In this document: piece after piece, positions 1-5,424 of the stretch
Layout: every line of letters starts with the position of its first letter
How positions within the stretch are numbered: the first letter of the stretch is position 1
DNA from: an uncultured Bacillota bacterium
Lineage (GTDB): Bacteria > Bacillota > Dehalobacteriia > UBA7702
Length of the DNA stretch: 6,863 nucleotides
Reading direction: 5' to 3'
NCBI GenBank assembly: GCA_902766525.1
Contig: CACXDX010000160.1
Coordinates: 1 to 6,863, forward strand
Program-made: the position numbers and the translations under genes
The notes under the pieces: generated by a model
Told to the model about the DNA's origin: nothing
Seen by the model: the letters and a program-made list of their open reading frames with translations, nothing else
The model's database searches: none

Positions 1-814
1 CGGCGGCGGTTTTACGGTAAAGCTCTTTGACGCAGGCATGGTTATTCTGATTGCTTTTATTCTTGACCGCATTCTCTGTGCTCTCGTTGACAGAGCATTG
101 AGACGGCTCGAAAAAAAAGGGGATGAAGATCATCGCCGTATCACCTTGGCAAGAGTGATTTGCCGCATAAATCATTATGTTCTCAGCTTTATCGCTTTCG
201 TTATGATCCTGTCGATCTTCGGCGTTAACGTCGTGTCGATTTTGGCCGCCGCCGGTGTTGTCGGTTTGGCTGTCAGCTTCGGAGCTCAATCTCTCATCAA
301 AGATATTTTTGCCGGATTCTTTATTTTGCTGGAAGATCAGTACGGCGTTGGGGAATATGTGACGGTGAATCAGAACTTTACCGGTATCGTTGAGCTTATC
401 GATTTGCGTGTCACGCGGCTGAGAGGGGATGACGGTGAGTTGATCATTATTCCCAACGGAACCATCACCGATGTGGTCAACTACTGTCGGGGCAGCTTGC
501 GGATTAAAGAGGTCTTTGAGATATCCTATGACAGCAACATCGGTGAAGCCGAAGCTGTGATCCTTGCCGCGGCGAAAGATTTTTATCGTGAACATAAGGA
601 TCTCCTCTTCGGAGAGCCTGTCGTTGAAGGTGTTGAGGAAATCGGTACCAGCGGTGTATCCATTTGTTTGATTATGTACTGCCGGGCGCTGGAGAAGTGG
701 CATATCGGTCGGGAAGCTCGAAAAATGATCGTGCAATCGCTGCAAAATGCCGGAATTGAAATACCCTATCCCGTTACGGAAGTAATTACCAGGGAGGAAA
801 ATGATGAACAGTGA
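1..814 (+). CDS. Small-conductance mechanosensitive channel, MscS family (5' end missing)
   Basis: This is the C-terminal part of an MscS-type channel, an inner-membrane pore that opens under membrane tension and releases solutes on hypo-osmotic shock. The frame is open to the left edge (first full codon at 2) and the ATG at 38 has no ribosome binding site, so the gene starts outside the window. Counting from that Met, a hydrophobic helix spans about 1-17 and another about 46-62. The pore-lining TM3 region spans about 64-98, with the Gly/Ala-rich AAGVVGLAVSFGAQ and the FAGFFILLED stretch. The beta-domain follows, with GIVELIDLRVTRLR and IPNG near 138-141, which are family hallmarks, and then the alpha/beta cytoplasmic domain to residue 258. 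The length suits the short YkuT/YnaI-like class rather than large MscK types. The stop overlaps the DUF951 start, so the two are probably cotranscribed. Family assignment is firm; channel behaviour is inferred. Confidence 0.93.
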   Translation, partial: GGGFTVKLFDAGMVILIAFILDRILCALVDRALRRLEKKGDEDHRRITLARVICRINHYVLSFIAFVMILSIFGVNVVSILAAAGVVGLAVSFGAQSLIKDIFAGFFILLEDQYGVGEYVTVNQNFTGIVELIDLRVTRLRGDDGELIIIPNGTITDVVNYCRGSLRIKEVFEISYDSNIGEAEAVILAAAKDFYREHKDLLFGEPVVEGVEEIGTSGVSICLIMYCRALEKWHIGREARKMIVQSLQNAGIEIPYPVTEVITREENDEQ

Positions 815-1031
815 TAGTGTTGTCAACGTCGGTGATGTTTTGCGCATGAAAAAAAAGCATCCCTGCGGCGGTGATCGCTGGCAGGTCCTGCGGGTCGGTG
901 CTGATTTTCGTCTTAAATGTTTGACCTGCGGCAGGGTTGTGATGATCTCGCGGGTGGATGCTACACGGCGGGCTGTGGAGATTTTTAAGGAAGAAGATGT
1001 GCAGCAGACGGATTCCGAAGATGCAAATTAA
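804..1031 (+). CDS. DUF951 family small protein (YyzM-like)
   Basis: A 75-residue cytoplasmic protein of the DUF951 family, whose function is unknown to me. The family pattern is clear: VGDVLRMKKKHPCG, a tryptophan and VLRVGADFRLKC, then CxxCG and an MISR segment. Cysteines 21, 39 and 42 (from the ATG at 804), with His19 next to the HPCG motif, could form a small metal site; that is inference. Two tandem ATGs are possible, at 801 and 804. The GGAGG at 793-797 leaves 3 bases to the first and 6 to the second, so I prefer 804. The start lies inside the end of the mscS-type gene, indicating translational coupling. The tail after about residue 60 is acidic and poorly conserved-looking. Bacillota genomes commonly keep this gene beside an MscS gene and near rpsF, as here. 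No terminator is visible after it; the rpsF promoter follows directly. Confidence 0.9.
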   Translation: MNSDSVVNVGDVLRMKKKHPCGGDRWQVLRVGADFRLKCLTCGRVVMISRVDATRRAVEIFKEEDVQQTDSEDAN

Positions 1032-1056
1032 TGTTTAAAAAAGCTCAAAATAATTC

Positions 1057-1085
1057 TTGCAAAAGGATATAAAACGTGATATAAT
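1057..1085 (+). promoter_or_regulatory. Sigma-A-type promoter with extended -10, for rpsF-ssb-rpsR
   Basis: A TTGCAA -35 box at 1057-1062 and a perfect TATAAT -10 box at 1080-1085 are separated by 17 bases. A TG at 1077-1078 lies one base before the -10, making it an extended -10. Transcription would start near 1091-1093, giving a leader of about 90 bases before the rpsF ATG. The element sits just after the DUF951 stop, so the ribosomal protein unit has its own start even if some read-through arrives from upstream. Confidence 0.8.
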
Positions 1086-1097
1086 ACTTAGGCTTAT

Positions 1098-1122
1098 GAT
1101 AAAAGGGGTATTTTCTTTTATC
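1098..1122 (+). promoter_or_regulatory. Leader hairpin near the 5' end of the rpsF transcript
   Basis: GATAAAAG at 1098-1105 is an exact inverted repeat of CTTTTATC at 1115-1122, with a 9-base loop. It would form an 8-bp, mostly A-U stem a few bases after the predicted transcription start. No U-tract follows, so it does not look like a terminator. It may stabilise the mRNA 5' end or be an accessory stem of the adjacent leader structure; both are inference. Confidence 0.45.
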
Positions 1123-1123
1123 T

Positions 1124-1172
1124 CAGCTCCTTGCTTCCTCAAAGGGAGGAGGCCAAAGTCCGAAAGGAGGTG
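1124..1172 (+). ncRNA. Probable S6:S18-binding leader RNA, cis-regulatory element of rpsF
   Basis: Two nested helices can be drawn. P1 pairs CUCCUU (1127-1132) with AAGGAG (1164-1169), so it occludes part of the rpsF Shine-Dalgarno. P2 pairs CUUCCUC (1134-1140) with GAGGAGG (1146-1152), plus G1133-C1153, closing an AAAGG loop. Between the helices, on the 3' side only, is a 10-base bulge (1154-1163) containing CCG at 1160-1162 followed by A. Two helices flanking a 3' bulge with CCG match the described S6:S18 mRNA motif, in which the S6-S18 complex binds a mimic of its 16S rRNA site and represses its own operon. The location directly before rpsF, with rpsR in the same unit, fits. The pairing is seen; the identity is inferred from shape, since no covariance model was run. 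Confidence 0.65.
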
Positions 1173-1181
1173 TCGTATACG

Positions 1182-1469
1182 ATGCGCAATTATGAAGCTA
1201 TGTATGTTCTCCGTCCCGATATGGATGATGAACAAATCAACGCGGCGATTGAAAAATTCTCTGGGATTATCTCCGCCAACGGCGGTGAAGTCACCAAAGT
1301 GGATCAGTGGGGGAAACGCCGCCTGGCTTACGAGGTTCAGAAATTGCGGGAAGGTTATTATGTGCTTTGCTATTTTAACGGCAATACCGAACTTCCCAAA
1401 GAATTGGAAAGAAATTTCAAAATTTCCGATGATGTCATTCGCTTCCTCGTCGTTCGTGAAGGCGAATAA
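1182..1469 (+). CDS. rpsF: 30S ribosomal protein S6
   Basis: Encodes a 95-residue bacterial S6, which sits on the 30S platform, pairs with S18 and contacts 16S rRNA near the central domain. Recognisable features are the N-terminal MRNYEAMYVLRP strand, the GGEVTKVDQWGKRRLAYEV segment at about 34-52, REGYYVL at 57-62, and the C-terminal DDVIRFLVVRE end; the length is typical. I chose the ATG at 1182 because the protein then begins at the conserved MRNYE. An in-frame TTG at 1131 would add 17 residues unlike S6, and it lies inside the leader structure. The Shine-Dalgarno AGGAGGT (1165-1171) is strong but about 10 bases from the ATG, and it takes part in the leader helix, which suggests feedback control at translation initiation. 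It is the first gene of the rpsF-ssb-rpsR unit, with ssb 21 bases downstream. Confidence 0.97.
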   Translation: MRNYEAMYVLRPDMDDEQINAAIEKFSGIISANGGEVTKVDQWGKRRLAYEVQKLREGYYVLCYFNGNTELPKELERNFKISDDVIRFLVVREGE

Positions 1470-1490
1470 AAAAGAAAGTCAGGTAGAAAA

Positions 1491-1898
1491 ATGTTAAACA
1501 GAATCGTTGTAGTGGGTCGCTTGACCCGAGATCCGGAACTTCGTTCCACTTCCAACGGTGTGGCTGTGGCCAGCTTTACCGTCGCTGTGGACAGAAATTT
1601 TTCCAACAGCCGCGGTGAAAGAGAAACCGATTTTATTCCCGTTGTCGTTTGGCGCGGTTTGGCCGAAACCTGCGGCCGCTATCTCTCCAAAGGCCGGCTT
1701 GTTGCGGTTGACGGACGTTTGCAGATTCGCAACTATGAAGCGAACGACGGTTCCCGCCGCTCCATCGCCGAGATCGTTGCCGATAATGTGCAGTTCCTTT
1801 CACCGAAGGACGGCAGCGGCTCCGGCAACAGCGGTTACAGTAGTGATTCGGATTTCGCCGATGAGGAAATGACCCCCCTCGATGAAATTCCGTTTTAA
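1491..1898 (+). CDS. ssb: Single-stranded DNA-binding protein
   Basis: A 135-residue SSB that coats single-stranded DNA during replication, repair and recombination and recruits partner proteins through its C-terminal tip. The OB-fold covers about residues 1-104: LNRIVVVGRLTRDPELR at the start, ETDFIPVVVWRGLAE at about 45-59, GRLVAVDGRLQIRNYE at about 68-83 and ADNVQFL at 97-103. A short Gly/Ser-rich, acidic linker follows, shorter than in E. coli SSB. The end is DEIPF, the usual hydrophobic-acidic tip that binds other replication and repair proteins. The ribosome binding site is weak (AGGT at 1481-1484, 6 bases from the ATG), unlike the strong sites of both neighbours. Its place between rpsF and rpsR is the standard bacterial arrangement and suggests cotranscription with both. 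This looks like the housekeeping copy, with no phage or plasmid context. Confidence 0.97.
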   Translation: MLNRIVVVGRLTRDPELRSTSNGVAVASFTVAVDRNFSNSRGERETDFIPVVVWRGLAETCGRYLSKGRLVAVDGRLQIRNYEANDGSRRSIAEIVADNVQFLSPKDGSGSGNSGYSSDSDFADEEMTPLDEIPF

Positions 1899-1913
1899 GA
1901 AAGGAGAAAAAAC

Positions 1914-2159
1914 ATGGCTGAAAGAAGCTCACGTCCCCGCGGCGGTCGCAGAATGAGAAGAAAAGTCTGCGCCTTCTGTGTGGATAAAGTTGATTATATC
2001 GATTATAAAGATGAAAAACGTTTAAGAAAGTACGTCAGTGAACGGGGTAAGATCTTACCCAGAAGAATTTCCGGTACTTGCGCGAAGCATCAGAGAGCTT
2101 TGACCACGGCGATTAAAAGAGCCAGACAGGTCGCTCTGCTTCCCTACACCACCGATTAA
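1914..2159 (+). CDS. rpsR: 30S ribosomal protein S18
   Basis: Encodes the 81-residue S18, which forms a heterodimer with S6 on the 30S platform. A basic N-terminus (many Arg up to residue 17) leads into KVCAFCVDKVDYIDYKD, then LPRRISGTCAKHQR and a C-terminal TTAIKRARQVALLPY. Cys19, Cys22, Cys56 and His59 form a CxxC...CxxH set, so this appears to be the zinc-ribbon-like (C+) form rather than the cysteine-less form known in other bacteria; zinc binding is inferred. The start is fixed by AAGGAG at 1901-1906, 7 bases before the ATG and 15 bases after the ssb stop. It is the last gene of the unit, closed by an intrinsic terminator just downstream. Confidence 0.97.
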   Translation: MAERSSRPRGGRRMRRKVCAFCVDKVDYIDYKDEKRLRKYVSERGKILPRRISGTCAKHQRALTTAIKRARQVALLPYTTD

Positions 2160-2172
2160 TTTTACTGTGCCG

Positions 2173-2198
2173 AAAGCCCCAGTTTTTGGGGCTTTTTT
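2173..2198 (+). terminator. Intrinsic terminator after rpsR
   Basis: AAAGCCCC (2173-2180) pairs with GGGGCTTT (2188-2195) around a 7-base loop. The T-run at 2193-2198 overlaps the end of the stem. It lies 13 bases after the rpsR stop and closes the rpsF-ssb-rpsR unit on the + strand. Confidence 0.9.
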
Positions 2199-2240
2199 GC
2201 TTATATAAGCGATCGCTATCCTTTTTCCACGGAGGTCGTT

Positions 2241-3230
2241 ATGAGACAGCAGGTCTCTTTCTTCCATAAAATTTCGGATCTTGTTTTGTATTTTCTCGGT
2301 ATCGCCGCTCTGATCTGTGCCTATCTTTTTTTGCCCGGCCCGGGTCTCGCCGCCGCTTTTATCTGGTCGATGCCGTTGATCCTTATCGTCTTGAAAGATG
2401 GCGTCGGATGGGGTGTCGTTCTCGCGCTTCTCGTTTCTCTTTGCTGTCTTTTGATTCAGCCCGGTATTGCCGGTGCTCTCGCCGCGATCCTCATTGCCGG
2501 TTTCGGCTTGGCTCTCGGTATCGCAGTGAAGAAGAAGTTTCATCCCGGCAGGACGATTACGGTTATCATTCTTGTTTCGGCTCTTCTCGTTATCGTTTAT
2601 TTTCTGGCAGCGCCTTATTGCGGTCTGCCGACGCTGCATTCGTTTTCCGCGGCAATCACAGACGCGGCTAAATCATTTTTTACCGAGTATAATGATGCTT
2701 TCGTTGACGCTGCCCGGGACAGGAATGTTTCGCTCATTGCTTTTCAGAGTGAAGTGATTTCCGCCGTCACGCTGCTGCTGCCGTCTTACCTGATTGTTGC
2801 GATCGCGCTTTCGGTGATACTGAATTATATTTTTGCCCTGCTCATTTTGGGTTACCGCGGTGATGATGTTGCGGTTATGCCTCCTTTTTCTCAATGGCAT
2901 ATGCCCTGGTGGACTTTGTGGGGTATTTTGTGTGCTCTTGTTTTGCTCGTCGGCGGCAACTTTTTTGATAATGATTTTCCGGTCATGATCGCCCGAAATA
3001 TTTTCTTCTGTTATTTCCCGATTTATTTGGTTGCCGGTATTTCTCTTATTCGCTATTTCTTTATCCGTGTGGGATTGAGCCCGGTTTTTCAGGCTTTGAT
3101 CTGGATCGCCGCTTTTATTGCGATGTCTTTTACGCTTGTGTTTCTGATTTTCCTCGGCGCGATCGACGCCGCTTTGGATTACAGAACGGCGATGAAAAAG
3201 AGAAAAAAACGAAACGACAAAAAAGACTGA
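2241..3230 (+). CDS. DUF2232 family multi-pass membrane protein (YybS-like)
   Basis: A 329-residue integral membrane protein of the DUF2232/YybS type; its function is not known to me. About nine hydrophobic stretches are visible, near 11-31, 35-52, 55-73, 76-96, 105-124, 173-205 (possibly two), 222-240, 250-273 and 282-306. A soluble, partly acidic loop lies at about 128-170. Family-like signatures are MPPFSQWHMPWWTLWG at about 213-228 and the C-terminal FLGAIDAALDYRTAMKK at about 304-320, followed by a very basic tail rich in Lys and Arg that is probably cytoplasmic. The start is set by GGAGGT at 2231-2236, 4 bases before the ATG. A terminator separates it from rpsR upstream, yet I see no good promoter in the 40-base gap. 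In Bacillota this gene normally precedes gdpP and rplI; here rplI follows directly. Confidence 0.85.
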   Translation: MRQQVSFFHKISDLVLYFLGIAALICAYLFLPGPGLAAAFIWSMPLILIVLKDGVGWGVVLALLVSLCCLLIQPGIAGALAAILIAGFGLALGIAVKKKFHPGRTITVIILVSALLVIVYFLAAPYCGLPTLHSFSAAITDAAKSFFTEYNDAFVDAARDRNVSLIAFQSEVISAVTLLLPSYLIVAIALSVILNYIFALLILGYRGDDVAVMPPFSQWHMPWWTLWGILCALVLLVGGNFFDNDFPVMIARNIFFCYFPIYLVAGISLIRYFFIRVGLSPVFQALIWIAAFIAMSFTLVFLIFLGAIDAALDYRTAMKKRKKRNDKKD

Positions 3231-3234
3231 CTTT

Positions 3235-3264
3235 TTGGTGCTGTCTTATTGCTGTTTTGATAAT
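3235..3264 (+). promoter_or_regulatory. Weak candidate promoter for rplI
   Basis: TTGGTG at 3235-3240 and GATAAT at 3259-3264 are 18 bases apart in the gap between the DUF2232 gene and rplI. The -10 is good, but only the TTG of the -35 matches consensus, and AT-rich DNA gives such matches by chance. Cotranscription with the upstream gene is equally possible, because no terminator lies between them. Confidence 0.3.
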
Positions 3265-3308
3265 AAAAAATAATCCCCTATTTTGAACAACAAACGGAGG
3301 TTTTGAAA

Positions 3309-3752
3309 ATGAAAGTTATTTTGTTGGAAGATGTGAAAGGCCGAGGAAAAAAAGGTGAAGTCGTTAATGCTTCGGACGGCTACGCCAGAAACTATCTGAT
3401 TCCGAAGAAACTGGCTGTCGAGGCCAATGAAACCAATATGAAGGCATGGAAACGCAATAAAGACAAAGCGGATCATGCCGCGGCGGAAAAATTGGCTGAG
3501 GCTCAGGCTGCGGCAAAAGAGATCAAAGGCAAGACTTTTGTGTTGAAAGCCAAAGCCGGAGAAGGCGAACGCCTTTTCGGTTCCGTTACGAATATGGACG
3601 TTGCCGATGTTCTTGCCGAAAACGGTGTAAAAGTCGATAAACGCAACATCGATCTGACGGAACATATCAAGACCCTCGGTCAATATAAAGTTAAAATCAA
3701 ACTTCATCCTCAGGTTAAGACAGATATTATCATTGATGTTCAGGCAAAATGA
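3309..3752 (+). CDS. rplI: 50S ribosomal protein L9
   Basis: Encodes a 147-residue L9, which binds 23S rRNA near the L1 stalk base and extends away from the 50S surface. The N-terminal domain is diagnostic: MKVILLEDVKGRGKKGEVV, then GYARNYLIPKKLA at about 24-36. A long helix rich in Ala, Lys and Glu spans about 41-74. The C-terminal domain carries GERLFGSVTNMDVADVL at about 86-102 and ends in a Lys/Ile-rich strand. Length matches the family. I chose the ATG at 3309 because GGAGG at 3296-3300 is 8 bases upstream and the protein then starts at the conserved MKVIL; an in-frame TTG at 3303 adds only two residues and is poorly spaced. A terminator lies 25 bases downstream, so dnaB, usually a close neighbour of rplI, is transcribed separately here. 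Confidence 0.97.
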   Translation: MKVILLEDVKGRGKKGEVVNASDGYARNYLIPKKLAVEANETNMKAWKRNKDKADHAAAEKLAEAQAAAKEIKGKTFVLKAKAGEGERLFGSVTNMDVADVLAENGVKVDKRNIDLTEHIKTLGQYKVKIKLHPQVKTDIIIDVQAK

Positions 3753-3777
3753 CAGATGTCAAATAATTGATCTTTAT

Positions 3778-3818
3778 AAAAATCCGGTGGTGCCCCTCAT
3801 GGACAGCCGGATTTTTTT
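3778..3818 (+). terminator. Intrinsic terminator after rplI
   Basis: AAAAATCCGG (3778-3787) pairs perfectly with CCGGATTTTT (3807-3816) around a 19-base loop, and the T-run continues to 3818. The A-tract/T-tract symmetry would allow some activity from the opposite strand, but no converging gene is present. The loop is larger than usual. Confidence 0.82.
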
Positions 3819-3920
3819 ACGGGACCCTTTCAACGGTGAGCGGGGTGTTTTCGGTACAGCGTTCGATTCGGCGAAGATGTATTTGAAAACTCTGATGATG
3901 TCGGAGATTAAAGATTCATC
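3819..3920. other. Spacer between the rplI terminator and the dnaB promoter, no gene recognised
   Basis: About 100 bases with no supported gene, RNA structure or repeat. A forward frame is open through rplI's 3' end and the terminator to 3924, but it has no ribosome binding site and would begin inside rplI. Base composition resembles the coding regions around it rather than the AT-rich promoter that follows, so decayed coding sequence is possible but unproven. Confidence 0.4.
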
Positions 3921-3949
3921 TTGATTTTTGTTTGTGAAAATGAGATAAT
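3921..3949 (+). promoter_or_regulatory. Sigma-A-type promoter with extended -10, for dnaB
   Basis: TTGATT at 3921-3926 and GATAAT at 3944-3949 have a 17-base spacer, and TG at 3941-3942 gives an extended -10. Transcription would begin near 3956, leaving a leader of roughly 30 bases. A TATAAT at 3957-3962 is also present but lacks a matching -35 at the right distance. The promoter follows a terminator, so dnaB appears to start its own transcript. Confidence 0.68.
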
Positions 3950-3987
3950 AATATATTATAATTGAAAAAAAAGGAAGGAGGGAAAAG

Positions 3988-5343
3988 ATGACTTCTGCCG
4001 AAAGTATCCGCGAATTAACGATGCCTCAAAGCGATTTTGCCGAAATGGCGGTTTTAGGTTCGATTCTGTTGGAACCGGATCTGCTCTATGAGATCAATCA
4101 GGTGATTTCCGCCGCCGATTTTTATCAGGATAAACATCGTCGTATCTATATGGCAATGGTTGCTTTGATGGAAGAAGGGAAAGATGTTGATCTGGTTACC
4201 GTTGCGAATGCGCTGAAAACCGAGGGTATTCTTGACGTTATCGGCGGCAGCGGTTATCTGACCGAACTTTTTGATGCCGTTCCCTCCGCGGCCAATGCGG
4301 TATCCTACAGCCGTATCGTTAAAGATAAAGCCGTTAAGCGGCGGATCATTGCCCTGACCGACCAGATTTCTCATGAAGCTCAAGCCGAGGAAAAACCGGC
4401 GGAAACGCTTCTTGATGATGCCGAAAATGCCGTGTATCAACTGGCTCAGACCAGCCAGCCCACAGCTTTAAGGCAGGTCGGCGCCTTTGTCGCCGAGGCT
4501 TATGACCAGATCGGCAAGGAAGAAAAAGGGGTTCCTACCTTTATTGCTCTGGATCACTATATCGACGGGCTCAAAAAAGGGGAAATGGTCATCATTGCCG
4601 CCCGCCCCGGGATGGGTAAAACAACGATCGCTCTGAATATTGCCGAGCGGGCCGCCACGAAACATCGTGCAACCGTTGCTTTCTTTACTTTGGAAATGAC
4701 GCCGGTACAGGTCGCTTCGCGCATGCTTTTTGCCAAGGCCCAGGTTGATCAGGAACGCGCGAAAAAAGCCAAAGAACTGACGGATGAAGACTTTGATAAG
4801 CTTTCCGCCGCCATGGAAGAGATCGAACGTGCCAATCTCTATATTGACGATACCTCTATGATCACTGTGGCGGAAATCAGAGGGAAGCTGAAAAAACTGA
4901 AAAGGGAAAAAGGGCTTCATTTGGCTGTTGTCGACTATATCGGTTTGATGCAGTCCTCTGTCTCGTCGAGAGATCAAAGCCGCCAGCAGCAGATTTCCGA
5001 AATATCCATGCAGCTGAAAAGTCTTGCCAAAGAATTGGAAATCCCCATCATCGTTATTTCGCAGCTGAATCGTGCCTCGGTAAAAAGTGAAGGTAAGGTC
5101 AAGGAACCGGATCTTTCTCACCTCAGAGAATCCGGGGCATTGGAACAGGATGCCGATAAAGTTATCTTTATCCATCGCCCTTATTATTATGATAAAAGTG
5201 AAAATCCTTATTTGGCTTTGGCCATTGTCGCCAAAAACAGAAACGGCGCCGTAGGCAAAGCCAAGTTGGGTTTTCTCAGCCAATATACGCTTTTCTGTGA
5301 TATGGATTTTGATCATGAAGAACCCGGAGGCGAGACAGAGTGA
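3988..5343 (+). CDS. dnaB: Replicative DNA helicase DnaB (DnaC in B. subtilis naming)
   Basis: A 451-residue hexameric 5'-3' helicase that unwinds DNA at the replication fork and works with primase DnaG. The N-terminal domain (about 15-115) includes AEMAVLGSILLEP; a linker helix follows, then the RecA-like ATPase domain from about 180. Walker A is ARPGMGKTT with Lys211. Walker B is LAVVDYIGLM with Asp316. The IIVISQLNR motif has Gln359, followed by HLRESGALEQDAD. AKNRNG contains Arg418, at the position of the trans-acting arginine finger in the family. All key ATPase residues are present, length is normal and no intein interrupts Walker A. The segment before Walker A reads GVPTFIALD where relatives usually have GVPTGF, one residue shorter. 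AAGGAGG at 3975-3981, 6 bases from the ATG, sets the start. The last codons form one arm of a probable terminator. Confidence 0.97.
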   Translation: MTSAESIRELTMPQSDFAEMAVLGSILLEPDLLYEINQVISAADFYQDKHRRIYMAMVALMEEGKDVDLVTVANALKTEGILDVIGGSGYLTELFDAVPSAANAVSYSRIVKDKAVKRRIIALTDQISHEAQAEEKPAETLLDDAENAVYQLAQTSQPTALRQVGAFVAEAYDQIGKEEKGVPTFIALDHYIDGLKKGEMVIIAARPGMGKTTIALNIAERAATKHRATVAFFTLEMTPVQVASRMLFAKAQVDQERAKKAKELTDEDFDKLSAAMEEIERANLYIDDTSMITVAEIRGKLKKLKREKGLHLAVVDYIGLMQSSVSSRDQSRQQQISEISMQLKSLAKELEIPIIVISQLNRASVKSEGKVKEPDLSHLRESGALEQDADKVIFIHRPYYYDKSENPYLALAIVAKNRNGAVGKAKLGFLSQYTLFCDMDFDHEEPGGETE

Positions 5344-5369
5344 TCTTCGCTCTGTTTCGACTCTTTTTT
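5331..5369 (+). terminator. Probable intrinsic terminator overlapping the dnaB stop
   Basis: CGAGACAGAG (5331-5340) pairs with CTCTGTTTCG (5350-5359) over 10 bp with one G-U pair and a 9-base loop. Six Ts follow at 5364-5369, after a 4-base gap that weakens the case. The 5' arm is the last coding sequence of dnaB and the TGA stop lies at the start of the loop, so a terminating ribosome would cover the hairpin. Confidence 0.6.
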
Positions 5370-5424
5370 ATCGGCAACGAATCTGAGGGTCTTTATCGAA
5401 AAAGAAAATGAAGGAGAAAGGAAT

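Noticed and set aside
1131..1181. Upstream TTG start extending rpsF by 17 residues
   Set aside because: The extension is encoded by the leader helix, has no Shine-Dalgarno and precedes the conserved MRNYE start of S6.
1057..1497. Forward open frame of 146 codons overlapping rpsF in another frame
   Set aside because: It begins in the rpsF promoter, before the predicted transcription start, and its product resembles nothing; the S6 frame is unambiguous.
2055..2639. Antisense open frame (194 codons) over the rpsR end, terminator and DUF2232 start
   Set aside because: It crosses a clear terminator and two real genes, and its product is a charged Arg/Asn/Lys-rich string with no family resemblance.
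3733..3924. Forward open frame of 63 codons after rplI
   Set aside because: It starts inside rplI, runs through the terminator hairpin and has no ribosome binding site.
4468..5316. Long antisense open frame (282 codons) opposite dnaB
   Set aside because: It lies wholly within dnaB on the other strand, has low-complexity Phe/Ile/Arg-rich composition and no recognisable motif. It arises from dnaB codon usage.
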